DNA from: Effrenium voratum
Taxonomy: Eukaryota > Sar > Dinophyceae > Suessiales > Symbiodiniaceae
Assembly: GCA_963377175.1 (NCBI GenBank)
Contig: CAUJNA010002112.1
Location: forward strand, 2,124,249-2,188,248
DNA length: 64,000 bases
Direction of reading: 5' to 3'
Part shown: one piece after another, positions 20,501-32,500 of the stretch
Layout of the letters: each line of letters opens with the position of its first letter
How positions within the stretch are numbered: position 1 is the first letter of the stretch
Made by a program: the position numbers and the translations under genes
The notes under the pieces: generated by a model
Seen by the model: the letters and a program-made list of their open reading frames with translations, nothing else
The model's database searches: none
Told to the model about the DNA's origin: nothing

Positions 20501-21264
20501 TCTAGGGGTACCTTCCCCATGCTTTTTAGGAAACCATCAAAAACCCAGGGGAAACAGATCCGGTTGTTGGAAAGAATGATGGTGGAAAATACTGGTTGGA
20601 ATTAGCTGTAGAAAGTGGGTGTGGGTCAAAAATAGGAACCCTGGCAATCGAGTTCGACTCCGATTGAAAGACCGGCTGGCCCAATTTAGATGACTGATGT
20701 TTGCCAGTTCGGCATTGGGCGAATCACGTTCCCAAGTTCCCATGTTCGCACAAACTGCAGCAAGCTACAACCTCAGGGTAGACTGAGTTCCAGCCTTACC
20801 CTTAGGGTCCATGTACCTTCTGAGGAAGGTCGTTCGAAGTAAGCGTCTCAGCACGGTCGTTCACCAGAAACATGCCCAGCATGGTCGGAGGCCCCATGTG
20901 CGTGCTGAGGCGCTTTTGGGGTCATGTGGCTCAGAGGGGGTGGTCAAGTTCGCGAAGATAGAACTTTCATAGAATGTTCATCACCTTGAAACAGAATCTA
21001 GCGATCATAGGCTGCACACACAGCACGCCTGATGGGGTTGCTACGCTCTACGGCTCTCAGAGCTAGAAGAGGCCAGGTGTGCCAAGCCCTTTCAGCACCG
21101 GATTCCAAGTTTCCTGGCCCAAACAGATAGACATGCCTAGTATTTCAAACTTCCAAAACAGAAACTTGGACATCCAGTGGCCTTGCAGTCAAGCCTGCAC
21201 ACAGGTGCTTTTTTCCGCTCCAGCGTGTTTTGGCTCATCTGCGGCCGCGCATTTTGGCCTCGGC
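20501..21264. other. Non-coding stretch
   Basis: No gene is supported. A segment at about 20795-20895 (cccttagggtccatgtac, tcagcacggtcg, cagcatggtcgg) has similar wording in the opposite orientation near 37355-37450, probably remnants of a dispersed repeat. Confidence 0.45.
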
Positions 21265-21390
21265 ATGGCGATTGTTCGCGCAGACTCGTCAAGCTCAGAA
21301 AGCTCAAGCCCGCTGCTCCAAGAGAGCGGTGATGGAAAAGTCCTGGTGACCCCCATCAAGTTGAAGGTGTCTGTTACTGGACTGATTTAA
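21265..21390 (+). CDS. Possible first exon, serine-rich
   Basis: The frame reads MAIVRADSSSSESSS, then PLLQESGDGKVLVTPIKLK, before a stop at 21388-21390. The composition (acidic-serine run then basic) looks coding, and the true exon may end at a splice site before the stop. No family was recognised. It might be the start of the gene continued at 23565-24380, but the joining exons were not found. Confidence 0.3.
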   Translation: MAIVRADSSSSESSSPLLQESGDGKVLVTPIKLKVSVTGLI

Positions 21391-23139
21391 AGGTCTCGTC
21401 AGTTTGCTTTTGGGACACATACACGTCGCCCAATACACGCCCGACATGTCTGATCTATTAAGGACCAAGCAGACGGAATTTTCCAATCGCTGCGGCATTA
21501 CGCTGAACTCTTTGGAAGCCAGATCATGAGTAGCCCTGCCCCTCGCATGAATACAGTTTCAAAAGGCTTTTGACTAGCGGGTCAACTGCCCAGCTGGTGC
21601 AAGCACAAGGACAGAGCAGTGGTGGTCTGGCCTGATGAGAAAGATCGCTGCATTGCAGGGTGCTCAGACCTAGTCACAATTCAGCGTTGAATCGCATTGA
21701 TGTGTTTGGTTAAAAGGTCAGCGAAGATGATATCAGCGACAACTACTGCCTCCTGAAAGAATACCTTATCAGTTTGCCAACGCGGTCGGACATCAAGACC
21801 AGCTTGCCAGAGCTTGCTCATCACAAGGCTAGAGACCTATACGAGTGCATGTTGTATTGACGCTTGATACCCGTTTAAGGCAGCGTTTATCATGCTGTCC
21901 GTCACGTACAACTGGCACTCCTCCAAGTACCGTATACGCGGAGGCAAAGGCGCGATTAGAGAGACTTGGCGCCAAACCTGCTTAAATCATGCTCTGCGTG
22001 ACGTCCACTAGTTTGACCATGCACAGATTTCCAATTCAATCACGCGATCCCTCTCGCTCCCCGACCCGGCTCATGAGGAGTGGGCTCAAGAGCAATCGCT
22101 GCGCTTGAGAGCGCTTGCCGCACACCTGGTGCGGTTAACACACCGGTCGCCGTCTTCAAGGCATGGCCATTCACTGGAATTCCTTGCCATGGGTTGCATG
22201 ATTCAATCCGCAGGAATCAAAAGGTGAGGGTGCTGAAGAATATATGGATGTTGCTCTGTGCGCAACACGATCTGAACTCAGTTTCAGTACAGCGCAAGTT
22301 GTTACCGGACAGATACCACTTGACATATGCTTGCACAAACGAGTGTGTGTACATGAGGCAAAGCCTGCCCGTGTGCTGGCAGAGGACCCTGACTCTCACT
22401 AAGCTTGTCAAGTTTCTGTCACAAATCCGGGGCCTGCGCCGCAGGATCCGGAATCTGATGACGACGAGATTCGCATAGAGTACCTCCGACCGCAGCCTGC
22501 AGTTTCAAAGGCGCAGCTTAGAATTCACACATTGCTCACTTTGCCCCCCCCAGGTAGACGCACCGCTCTTGCAAAATTATCGAATGATTTGAATACAACT
22601 TTTTGCAGGACCAACCCATGGGGGAACTGGAGATTCTCAAGGAGCCGAGTGCGGCCATGGCCGAGGCGTTGGGTTGACGGTTTTTAATCAATCAAATCCA
22701 GGACCCTGGTATACGCAAAATTTCAATCCAAATATCGAATGACTCAGACCCGCTCAGGAGTTGGATCCTGCTTTGTTCAACACACGCACCTAGGCGCTGT
22801 GAAAAAGCGCGCCGACCAACCGTTGCCAGGCCTTGCCGAGCAATGCAGTGGACGAGGTCTGCACCTCAGACCGACCATGGGCCAATCAGCGGGCCCGTAC
22901 TTTGACCCACAGCACTTTTTGCGGTTAACAGCTAAAAACTCTGCAACTATACAGTGACACCTAAATCGAACTTTGGACATTTGCAAGTCCTTTCGGAATC
23001 TACCTTGCATGTTGATTGCGAGGGAAATGGCAGCAAGACTTCAAAGGAAGTGCAGGACCCGAAGGCTTGCGCGACCAACATTGACACACGCATGTTCGAA
23101 GGGTGCACTTGATTTTTGTTGCTCTTTCTTTCTCTTCAC
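21391..23139. other. Stretch without a supported gene
   Basis: Short open frames occur on both strands (for example 22080-22478) but none has a recognisable domain, and codon use is not convincing. Small exons could be hidden here. A 'tttttgcaggaccaa' phrase near 22600 recurs near 13600. Confidence 0.4.
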
Positions 23140-23145
23140 CTATTT

Positions 23146-23148
23146 CTT

Positions 23149-23190
<42 letters not shown>

Positions 23191-23239
23191 CCTTTCTCTT
23201 GCTCCCTCTCTCGCTCTCGCTCTCTCTCTCTCTCTCTCT

Positions 23240-23304
<65 letters not shown>

Positions 23305-23428
23305 CTTTCTCCTAGTTTTTGCCTCTCTCTCTCTCTCTCTTGCTGTTTCTTTCTTTCTTTCTCTCTGTTTGTCTCTCTCGCTTTCTCTCACTAATTTGTG
23401 TCTCTCCCTCTCTCCCTCTCTCTCTCCT

Positions 23429-23465
<37 letters not shown>

Positions 23466-23485
23466 TTTTTTTTTCTCTCTCTCTC

Positions 23486-23517
<32 letters not shown>

Positions 23518-23530
23518 TCTCTTTCTCTCA
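23146..23530. repeat. CT-rich microsatellite, about 390 bp
   Basis: A near-pure (CT)n tract with CTTT and CCCT variants. It ends about 35 bp before an apparent 3' splice site (cgcgcag|g at about 23564), so it may be an oversized polypyrimidine tract of an intron. Leu/Ser or Arg/Glu frames across it are artefacts. Confidence 0.93.
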
Positions 23531-23564
23531 ACCTATTTATGTCATCTCTCCAAATGCGCTCGCG

Positions 23565-24380
23565 CAGGCTGTGCGAGGGCCCTTGGTCAAGAACGAGCTT
23601 GCTCTGCCTGACTGGCTGGCCGCCTGCCCAATGGCAGAGGCGCAGGGCGATATGCCAGGAAAGCAAGCTCTTCTTCGCAAGGAGGTCACGCAGGCCTTGC
23701 ATGCGTGTGCGTGGACAATTATTAGATTCGACTGGTCCCCACGGGCCACTTGTTTCAAGGCCCAAGAAGACGCAGATATGGAAAAGAAGCAGCAACGCGA
23801 GGAGAAAAAACAGCAGGCAAAGGCAAAGGCAAAGGCAAAGCCTAAGGCGAAAGGGAGGAAGTCCAAGACCGCACAACCTGCAGGGGAATCACACGAGCCA
23901 CAGCCCAGCCAGCCGTGCAGTGCAAAGAGGCCCGAGCCCGAGCCAACGCACCCAGAGACATCGAACACAGAGCCACAGCCCAAAGCGAGTGACAAGAAAC
24001 GAAAGACAACTGCAGCTCAGAAACCCGACCCGAGTGCGCATGTGGCACAGCAGGAGGAGCAGCAGCAGCAGCAGCCGGCAACTTCAATCAAAAGGAGCGC
24101 AGAATCCGCCAGATCTGCAAACAAGCGGGCGAAGGTGGAGGTGGACGGAAAGTCAAACGAGCCGCCGCCCACGGAGGATGCGATGGAAGAAAAAGACATG
24201 GCGGAGATTCAGCAGTCAACCAAAAAGGTGGAGGCAGGCGAGGCCAGGACAGTCAAGGCTCGATTGGGCTACACAGAGCTCTTCACCAACAAGATCCCTG
24301 ACCTGCCGTTTCCTGAAGGGAGTTTCACACGAAAGCAGCTAGGCTTGAATGAATTAGCCACGCACCCTGAGAAGAGTTGA
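23565..24380 (+). CDS. Lysine/alanine/proline-rich protein, partial (exon or exons)
   Basis: The frame is open from the end of the CT tract to a stop at 24378-24380. Early residues (VRGPLVKNELALPDWL, KQALLRKEVTQALHACAW) look like a folded segment. A low-complexity basic part follows: KKQQREEKKQQAKAKAKAK, a Pro/Glu/Ser-rich section, a Gln run (EEQQQQQP) and KRSAESARSANKRAKVEV, which resembles a bipartite nuclear localisation signal. The end (ARLGYTELFTNKIPDLPFP) looks structured again. The stop may lie in an intron, because AG|G sites occur inside. No family could be named. Confidence 0.5.
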   Translation, partial: QAVRGPLVKNELALPDWLAACPMAEAQGDMPGKQALLRKEVTQALHACAWTIIRFDWSPRATCFKAQEDADMEKKQQREEKKQQAKAKAKAKPKAKGRKSKTAQPAGESHEPQPSQPCSAKRPEPEPTHPETSNTEPQPKASDKKRKTTAAQKPDPSAHVAQQEEQQQQQPATSIKRSAESARSANKRAKVEVDGKSNEPPPTEDAMEEKDMAEIQQSTKKVEAGEARTVKARLGYTELFTNKIPDLPFPEGSFTRKQLGLNELATHPEKS

Positions 24381-25965
24381 GCACGGATACAACTTCCCAC
24401 ACTTGGCTGCCGGGCATCGCGCGTGCCCAAGGAGCTTCACAGCAAGGCCGCCTGCGGGAACCAACGGCACGAGCGTCGGCGTTGTTCTATACCAGCGAAG
24501 CTTCTACGTACACTTCGCCACTGATCCCACAACATGGCCGAAAAGTATTTCCCACTTGAAGGCCCTGAAGGAATGAATCAAGGGGTTGCCAGTCTGGCCT
24601 GTGTCAGGTTGACCGGAAGGGTGGGTGCTCGATTGGGTGGCAAGCGGATCCACACACTGCGTCCTCCTGTCCAGCTTATAATATAGAGCCAGCATTGTTT
24701 AGTCCTCTTTTGTGAGACTGTTGCTTAAATTTGGTCCAACGCTATTGTCACTTGCGCCAGGTGGGAGGCCGCCAAAATTGTCGCTGGCTGGAGGGCCAAG
24801 GCATCGCCATACATTGCGTGAGTCTGAAAACATCACCGAGACTCCAAAAAAACATCGACTTCAAACTCGCACTAATTTTGGCCGGCCAGGCAAATGATGA
24901 TGGCGACGCCGAGGATCTCGAGTGACCAGAGGGTTGAACTGTCGACCTGTCAGCGCAATTATAAGCCCAGAAAGCCAGCTGCATTCTTGGCAGCCCGTAT
25001 AATGACCAATGACATTTTGGAATTGAAGCCCTCGTAACAATATCCCCAAAAGGCCCTATTCAACACGCGTTGGGCGTGATGCGATGTCATGATCGCTGGC
25101 TGTCTGGTCAAATTAACATTCAATTTCCGGGGATCATGCCAGAGTGTGCCCAATTCGAATTCCACACTCCCTGGCTTGATGCAGTTGGGCGACCGAGAGG
25201 TTTGGGGGAAAAATCAACCGCAACGTGCGCGCGTGCATTTTAGACCCAGCCTGCGCTTGATCTCATCAGTGCTGATCAACTCCACTTTGATGCGCAGGCT
25301 CTGGCAGCGACAGCGGGGCCAGCAACGGGAGTACAGGTGCCACTGCCGTGCTGACCACGTGCGCATGCAAATTTATTGAACGGTATGATTGACACATGTT
25401 TTTAAGTTCAAGGGCAATGTTGAAGAGGTCGATGTTGTAGCTATTCAAGTGGAACTTGATCGGCGCTTTGCAAGCAAACACTGCCCAGCCGCTGCAGCCG
25501 GTTTTAAGGTGGTTAGGGTAGCCTCAACCGTAGCAGGCTTGCGCGAACATGAGAGACCCACGTAGCGTTCGGATGAGCAAACTGCAAGTGGCAGTGCTCT
25601 TATGCTTGGGCATCCCACCTTTAGTGCCACTTGGCCATGGTTGGCTGAAGTATCGTGTTGAAAAATCCAAAATCCTCAAATCTCAAATTGTTTCAACGCA
25701 GGGTGCATTTGGTGGACTTCGTGTCGGAGAATATGGCCTTTGAAGGGTCAGCAGTTCCACCTGAGAGGGACTGCCGTGAACGTTGATTAGCTCACTTATA
25801 CGTTTTTTCAACTCATGCACTCTTGCGGTTGCCAGGACCTGTATTGCGTGGAACTCTTTTGCGGAGTTCAGTCCATAGTTCGAGGCTTCAGCTGCTTAGC
25901 CTAAATTACGTCTTCAGACCTGAACCTTTTGAGTACTAGTATCTTCCTGCAACTTCTGGCTGAAA
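24381..25965. other. Stretch without a supported gene
   Basis: Several short frames exist (for example 25549-25743 reading MRDPRSVRMSKLQVAVLLCL) but none is recognisable. The end may hold a small exon at about 25966-26065 (ETQAPRPVLL, KRCKIDAWQRWLGTDCC) leading into the methyltransferase-like gene. Confidence 0.35.
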
Positions 25966-26181
25966 CACAAGCTCCCCGACCTGTCCTGCTGAGGGGGAAG
26001 AGGTGCAAGATCGACGCCTGGCAGCGCTGGCTGGGCACCGATTGTTGCTCCATCACATGTTCAGTGATCCTTTGACACAGCTGTTCGGGGCAACGCGAAA
26101 GGCTAGCGTGAACTTGGTTGCCCCAGTCAACCGGTAACTCATCGTGGATCGGTAATTGCCTCCTTTCAAACTCTGATCATG

Positions 26182-26599
26182 ATTCTTCTTCGACCTGAGG
26201 CAAGGATACGACCTCTGCAGAGATAGCGTGCTGGAAGATTTGTGCGGAGTGTACGGCTTTTTGATTTCTCTCAGGTGCATTCTGCGACTGAAGCGTGGGG
26301 CTTTACTAGCAACTGGACTTCCATGCAATAGCTGGATATTTCTTTCGTCTGGCACACATGGCCGGAGCGACGACATTTACGGTCGGCCGCACCCCTTTGT
26401 GATTACGGGAAACCAGCTGGCAACAAGGTGTGCTATTCTGGTAAGCCTAGCAATAAGCAGATCGGTTTGCTGGTTCCTGGAGAACCCTCGAAGCTCCAAG
26501 TGCAGAGAGTGGCCTTATTTCCGAGCTCTCCTTTCATTGTCTGAGCTTCGGCCTGCTGAAGGATTTTGGCGGCTTTGGGTCAAATTAGTCCTACTTTGA
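26182..26599 (+). CDS. Methyltransferase-like exon (GLPCNSW / ENP motifs)
   Basis: The frame reads FFFDLRQGYDLCRDSVLEDL, then GFLISLRCILRLKRGALLATG, the loop LPCNSWIFLSS, a Ser/Arg-rich segment, FVITGNQLATRCAILV and finally SVCWFLENPRSSK. A hydrophobic strand followed by Pro-Cys, then about 60 residues later a strand ending in Glu-Asn-Pro, mirrors motifs IV and VI of C5-cytosine methyltransferases; the segment before it could be motif I. I associate this pattern with unannotated high-copy dinoflagellate proteins, which cannot be checked here. The start is uncertain because the exon probably begins at a splice site. Catalytic activity is not implied. Confidence 0.5.
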
Positions 26600-27119
26600 T
26601 GAATCTGCAATATCTCCCCTGACCAGGACCACGCTTTCTCTGCCCTGCCTGTTGCGCGCCCAGGTGGATGGGGCTATATGGAGGTTGGAGCTGCAAGCCG
26701 GAGATGGCCATAGGCAATGTGCAGCTTGCCTGCGCAGACGGTCGCAAAGCGTAAACAAAAAAGGTTGACTTGCATCACGCATCCCCTGTTTTTACATGTG
26801 ATGTGACTTTAGCCCACTTTGGGTTACACAGTATTGGGGCTACACAGCATGTGGAAAGACGTACAAACATCCAGATTGCTGGTGCACTGGTCGCAAATTC
26901 TGAGGAGCTGGATGTCAGACCTCCGCTCCAAGCTCACGCGTTCAGACCGAGAGGAGATCCGCGCCAGAGGTCGGTCTCGCGAGATGGTCAAGAAAGTGTG
27001 CTGCAAAGGTGTGCAGCGAGTGACCCTTGGAATGAACCCTTTGATTGAACTTCCCGATCCTCAGGCACTTTGAGGCGACTCTATTTAAAGGAAGATTCTT
27101 GAGTTTGAGTGTACCTGTT
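26600..27119. other. Stretch with possible small exons
   Basis: A frame at 26819-27073 reads KDVQTSRLLVHWSQILRSWM, then SKLTRSDREEIRARGRSR, which could be an exon of the neighbouring gene. It is not recognised. The rest shows nothing firm. Confidence 0.3.
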
Positions 27120-27765
27120 TCATGCATCATCACCAGCATCACCTGTTCGCATCGCCAGCGTCGCCTGTTCAAAGTGCCGTTCTTATATTCTGCACCTGGG
27201 CGCTCAAAAGAACACGCTCAACATCGCTAGCATTGCCCGCCGCATCGCCAGCATCACCTGTCCGCATCGCCAGCCACGCTTGTTCAAAGTGCCGTTCTTT
27301 TATTCTGCAATTGGGCGCTGAAAAAGAACACGCTCAACACGCTAGCATCGCCCGCCGCATCGCCAGCATCACCTGTCCGCATCGCTAGCAACGCCTGTTC
27401 AAAGTGCCGTTCTTTTATTCTGCAATTGGGCGCTGAAAAAGAACACGCTCAACACGCTAGCATCGCCCGCCGCATCGCCAGCATCACCTGTCCGCATCGC
27501 TAGCAACGCCTGTTCAAAGTGCCGTTCTTTTATTCTGCAATTGGGCGCTGAAAAAGAACACGCTCAACACGCTAGCATCGCCCGCCGCATCGCCAGCATC
27601 ACCTGTCCGCATCGCTAGCAACGCTTGTTCAAAGTGCCGTTCTTTTATTCTGCAGTTGGGCGCTTAAAAGAACACGCTCAACATCGCCAGCATCACCTGT
27701 CTGCCTCGCCAGCATCAGTTCAAAGCGCGATTTTGTTTTTCTGCAATTGGGCGCTTAAACGAGCA
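27120..27765. repeat. 115-bp tandem repeat, about five copies
   Basis: Units begin near gcatcgcccgccgcatcgcc at 27345, 27460 and 27575, exactly 115 bp apart, with more diverged units before and after. Each contains gttcaaagtgccgttctt, attctgcaattgggcgct and gaacacgctcaac. The core units are almost identical, which points to recent homogenisation. It lies between exons of the methyltransferase-like gene and may be intronic. Confidence 0.88.
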
Positions 27766-27980
27766 CAGCCCCGCATTGCCAGAGCCACCTGTTGAAACTC
27801 AAATCCAGGGAAATCAATTTTCAAACGGGCGCTTGTTTCAACTGTCGTCTCAAAGTGAAATGTGTTCAATGCTAGTAAATGCAAGAGACTCATGGGCCGT
27901 CAAAACCGATTGCAGTCCGCACACTACTTTTTTGTTTTATCGGGAGGCTCCTGCGTGTGTGGCCCGAATGAGTTGACCTC

Positions 27981-28125
27981 ACCAAAAACAATGCACTCTT
28001 TTCTTTTGGATCGCTACCGATCCATTCTGAGGCAAGGAGGGAGAGATGTTACTGCAAGTGCCAGTTATCCCGCTGAATTTGGCCGTGAAGTTGCACGCAT
28101 GCACCTGGAATGGATGGATCCCTGA
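27981..28125 (+). CDS. Downstream exon of the methyltransferase-like gene (probable)
   Basis: The frame reads LTSPKTMHSFLLDRYRSIL, then RQGGRDVTASASYPAEFGRE, ending VARMHLEWMDP and a stop at 28123-28125. The YPAEFGREVARMH pattern is one I associate with the same unannotated dinoflagellate family as the exon at 26182-26599. The stop may be in an intron. The link to the upstream exon across the 115-bp array is inferred. Confidence 0.4.
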
Positions 28126-28293
28126 CCGCACGTTGTATGGTTTCAGGGCATCGTTATATTCATCACAGAATTCGAACAGTTGCGAAGTTGGCTGTGCCTA
28201 TAATTATGGCTTGCCTGAGGCAACTGATCCTCCAATGCCAGATTTGGCCAAGCTGATCATGGAGCGAGGGTACCAGGCTGGCCTTCGTGTTGC

Positions 28294-28497
28294 ATGTCAT
28301 GCAAGGGTGCTAGACCTCTGCAGGACTTGCAGCTTGACTGGAGCCATGCAAATCTACAGCCGCTTCTGGATTTCATTGAGCAAGCAATTCAGCACGGTCG
28401 CTTCACCCCGGATCCCTTGGTGCCTGTTCAAATTACTCCCAGCAAAGAGATTTTTGAGCGAGTGCGAGATCGTTGGGCAAAGGCGAATTGCTCATGA
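28294..28497 (+). CDS. Possible C-terminal exon, unknown protein
   Basis: The frame reads DLQLDWSHANLQPLLDFIEQ, then AIQHGRFTPDPLVPVQITPS and KEIFERVRDRWAKANCS before a stop. Composition is coding-like and amphipathic. It could end the gene containing 26182-28125. No family is known to me. Confidence 0.35.
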   Translation: MSCKGARPLQDLQLDWSHANLQPLLDFIEQAIQHGRFTPDPLVPVQITPSKEIFERVRDRWAKANCS

Positions 28498-28499
28498 TC

Positions 28500-29598
28500 G
28501 ACCGTGTGAGGAAGGCAAACCTTGTCTGATGTTCAAAGCATTTCCAAAACAAAATGAGCATGCTTGCCGAGTCATGAGCGATCCTGCTCAGCCCGATCTT
28601 GACTGAATTCGAAATTCATGAAGAGGTGCAAAGTGCGTTGTCCGCACTTACAAGATATCAGCCCTGACCCACCGAATCCACTGCATGAACGAAGTGAGGC
28701 TGAACAAGCCAGAAACTCACATCATCGAAGTTGTTTCGCCCCCAGTACAGCGAAGAGGGTCAGTGCTTTGACAACTGGCTGTGGCGTGATGTCATTAATA
28801 CTATCTGGGGTGAAAAAGAGTCGTGCGCCCCACACTCTAGCCAGTCACAAATGCATACTTGGCGCCACCACTGCGTATGTACGAATCGCATGCCGTCCAA
28901 AAAAAGGGGTAGCTCCAAGAACACCATAAAATATATATTGCGCAGCAGCCCGAGTTTTGGGGCCCAGCGCCAGTGTGCTAGAGCAAGTGGTGACCGAGTG
29001 CTTCTACAAGGCTGGTCTGTACTTGAGCTTGGCGCAAGGTCATTATTTCGTTACGGGAGTGTGTTGCCACGGCATTACTGCTTCCGATGCAATATGGAGC
29101 ATGATTTGGCTGCGTTAGATTTGCGTTAGATTTGCAAAAAACGCGTTAAATGACCGTGCTGGTGCACTTTAGAGCGTTAGAATTGCGTTAGATTGCGTTA
29201 GAATCACCCACACGACCTGATATCCTGCCCAATCGGAAATTGTATACGTAAGATGCGGGGGTGTGGCAGGTGATCTTTTCATGGGCAAAGCCCCCCGTCC
29301 GGCCAAGGCCGGGCAAACAATAATTGGGCTGCGTAGACACGCTCATACTCAATCCGGCCTGCAGGCTGCTTCGTCTGGCGACGCCTTCAACGTGGATCAG
29401 GAGATGGATGCGGTCATGAAAAGGTTTGCCGAAAAGGCTAGCGCTAGTATCTTGCATGAACCATCGAACAAATCAGTTTGCAACTGTTGCTGATGACCAT
29501 TGAAATTTAAAGGTTTTCTTTTGGCCGGGGAATGATGAGGTCAAGAGGGCAAGCTCCGGCCGCCAGCAAGCCCAGTTCGAGCTGCTTTTGTCACGTCT
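28500..29598. other. Stretch without a firm gene; GCGTTAGA repeats
   Basis: Around 29110-29205 the motif GCGTTAGA(A)TT recurs five or more times. A frame at 29263-29493 (MAGDLFMGKAPRPAK...) has no recognised domain. No other support was found. Confidence 0.4.
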
Positions 29599-32500
29599 AT
29601 GGTTGGCAAGAACAAGTACATGGACAAGTCCCCACCGCGGAACACCAACCAGAGCAAAGCGGCGCCGTCGTCGACCCAATCCACTCCTGTGAAGAGCCCC
29701 GAAACAAAAAGGGCGAGAACTCAACCAGCAAGTCAAGAGGCAGCTGACTCCCAACAAGACGCTTTGATGGAAAAGCCGACCTTGAAATTGGGGGAGGTGT
29801 CCCAGGAAGAGCTGGTTGTTGGCGTCGAGGAAGGGCTCGTGAACAATCGGTGCGTTGAAACAAGTTTCAATTAAGCTGGAAAGAAAAATTGGTCACAACC
29901 TCGATAGCCCTTCTCGCAAACTCGGCTGCGCCCCAGGCTCACACGGCGGAAGCCAGGCCTGAAGATTCTCAGTGTCCCGGAGTAAGCCGAGCGGTGGGCC
30001 ACTGGCCTGCACATGCGCTCGGGATTTTGCGGGCATTTTCAAATCACGGGGAATTGAATTTAAATCGGTGAGTTTCCAAACCAACTACCGCAACAGGTGA
30101 AGTGGAGTCGGTACACTCAAGCTCTTCGGCGCATGGGCCAACATTATGGGACTCTCAGCTCACAGGCTCGCTTTCAAGCTTGCGAACAGTTCTACTATTG
30201 TTTTTTGCGATAACATTTTCATAACCAGAACCGTGTAACTTTCGAAGCTTGGCCTTGGGTCATCAGCATGAGTCTCAATTTGATTGTTTGTTCCAATCTT
30301 GTCACAAATCGAATATTTGGACTTCACACACAGGTTCCCAAGTCGACTCCATCGAACGCCCTGGGCGCTTGGACAGCTTGGAAACCATGAGGGCCAACAG
30401 CAAAGACTTTCAGGCATTGCCCCTGGAGAAACAGCGGTGCCTGAAGGAGTTCTTATACGGCGACGACTGTCCGGCAAGCGCAGAAGCATGCAGCAGTCCG
30501 GAACTTTTGTTGGAGGCGGAGAAGTGGATTCGCGCTCACGGTGATGCAGCGCCGTCGGCCTTTGCCGAAGTGGAGTTTGGAGAGCAGGTTGCACGTGTTT
30601 GGGGCCTGATCCAGGACAAGGAGCGCCAGGTCATTGAGCTGGAGAAGATGGAGGCTGACACCAACCCCCACCTCCAGACCACACGTGCAGCAGCGGAGCA
30701 GTTCAGGTCAAAGCTTCGGCGTGAATCCAGCGCAAACCCGGCCCAGTCAGAGAAGTGCCTCACACGGCTTAAGCACGTTGACGTCTGGGAGGCAAAGAAG
30801 ATTGAGGAGCTGCAGAACGCGCTGGTGGAGCTCCGCGAGAAGTCGAGCAAGACACAGGCCAACATCACCGAAGCCCTCAAAAGCTTGGTGAAGCTGGCGC
30901 TTGAAGAATACATGAAATGTCGGCCTGAGGCAGATAGGGAGGTCATGACGCTGACGCAGGACCTCGAGAATTTCCTCAGCCTTGCAGATCATGAAAATCC
31001 TCCTGCTCATGCTGCTGGCCAAGATCCAAGTCTGGAGGCATCTACTACGGGCGTGCCACCTGCTGCTGCGACTGTGAAGGACGTGCCACCTGCTGATGCT
31101 GCTGGTCAAGATCCTAACCTGGAGGCATCTACGAAGGGCGTGCCACCCGCTGATGCGACTCTCAAGGGTGTGCCGCCTGCTGATGCGACTCTCAAGGGCC
31201 AAGATCCTAACCTGGAAGCATCAATGAATGGTGTGCCACCTGCTGATGCGACTCCTACGAGCGTGCCACCTGTTGATGCTGCTGGCCAAGATCCTAACCT
31301 GGAGACATCAACGAAGGGTGCGCCGCCTGCGGATGCTACGGGCGTGCCATCTCCTCATGCTGCTGGCCAAGATCCCAACGTGGAGGCATCTACGAAAAAC
31401 GTGCCACCTGCTGATGCTGCTAGTCAGAACCCTGACCCAGAGGCATCGATCTGCAGTCGCAAAAATAAGCATCACAGGTACAACTCTGAAAAGGCAACGC
31501 CCGGCCGTTTTTACAATCAGTCAAGCTACTCCAACCTCCCTCCCTGCCCAGGTGAAGCGGGCCTGTGAGGCGAAGGCGGCCCAAGGCTTGCAAACCTTGG
31601 ATCACTTGGACTCGGCCAAGACTGTGCTCCAAAGGATGGACACTAGTGCGTTGGAGGCTGAGCAAGGTCAAAACTATTCAACACTTGTTTTGAAGCTTTT
31701 GATCCTGAACCTAGCTGTGTTCTAGTTTAACAGGTCGCTGGCACATTGTTCACGCTTCATTAAACATGTGATCTGATATCTAAAGTTGCTTCAACTGCAT
31801 CTTGATCACGGTATCTCACCAACGGTTTCCTTCAAAGACGTTGGTCTGATCAGAATGTTAAAAAGGTCTTGCGTGGCCTGTTGCAAAACCCTTCAGGCGA
31901 ATGTTGGCTTGGACACTGATGGTGGCGTTTTGCAGCCTGATGGCAAGCTCCTGTACCTGAATGAGGCCACAGGGAAATTCGAGACCCTAGAGCAGAAAGA
32001 GGCTCGCCTTCAGCACAACTGCAAGATGCGATTTCATCGATCCCTCCAAAGTGCCGAGGCTGATATTTACTCCTCTCCCATTTGAACGTTATCTTGGTCT
32101 TTGTGCCTTTCTCTTCTTCCCTCTTCGTTTGTCAGCAGGTTTTTCTTCCTGTCTTTCTTTCCATCATTTTCCTACTTGTCTTCCTGTCAGTTTGCTTCTT
32201 CATTCAGGTTTTCCTGACTCTTTCTATCTTTCGACCTTCACTCTTTTTCTGCGTGACTACAAGTTGTTCTTCAAACATTGGTTGAGAACACACACTCACT
32301 CACTGATCACGACCCACTCACTGGCTCTCTCATGTATAGGTCAGTGATTGACACACACACACACACACACACTCAGGCACGCAGTGTCCAAAGGTGGTGT
32401 TGGATGCTGCCAAAAACAAGCGATACAGCCACTAGCCTGCAAGTCAAACACGTTTTCCATCGTTTTCCTAGGTTATCGCATGTTGCTTTAAAACATATTG

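Noticed and set aside
20795..20895. Possible small RNA gene with an inverted copy at 37355-37450
   Set aside because: The similarity is patchy and no stable fold or promoter box could be argued by eye. It is treated as a dispersed repeat remnant.
23103..23530. Leu/Ser-rich membrane-like protein
   Set aside because: It is a translation of the CT microsatellite.
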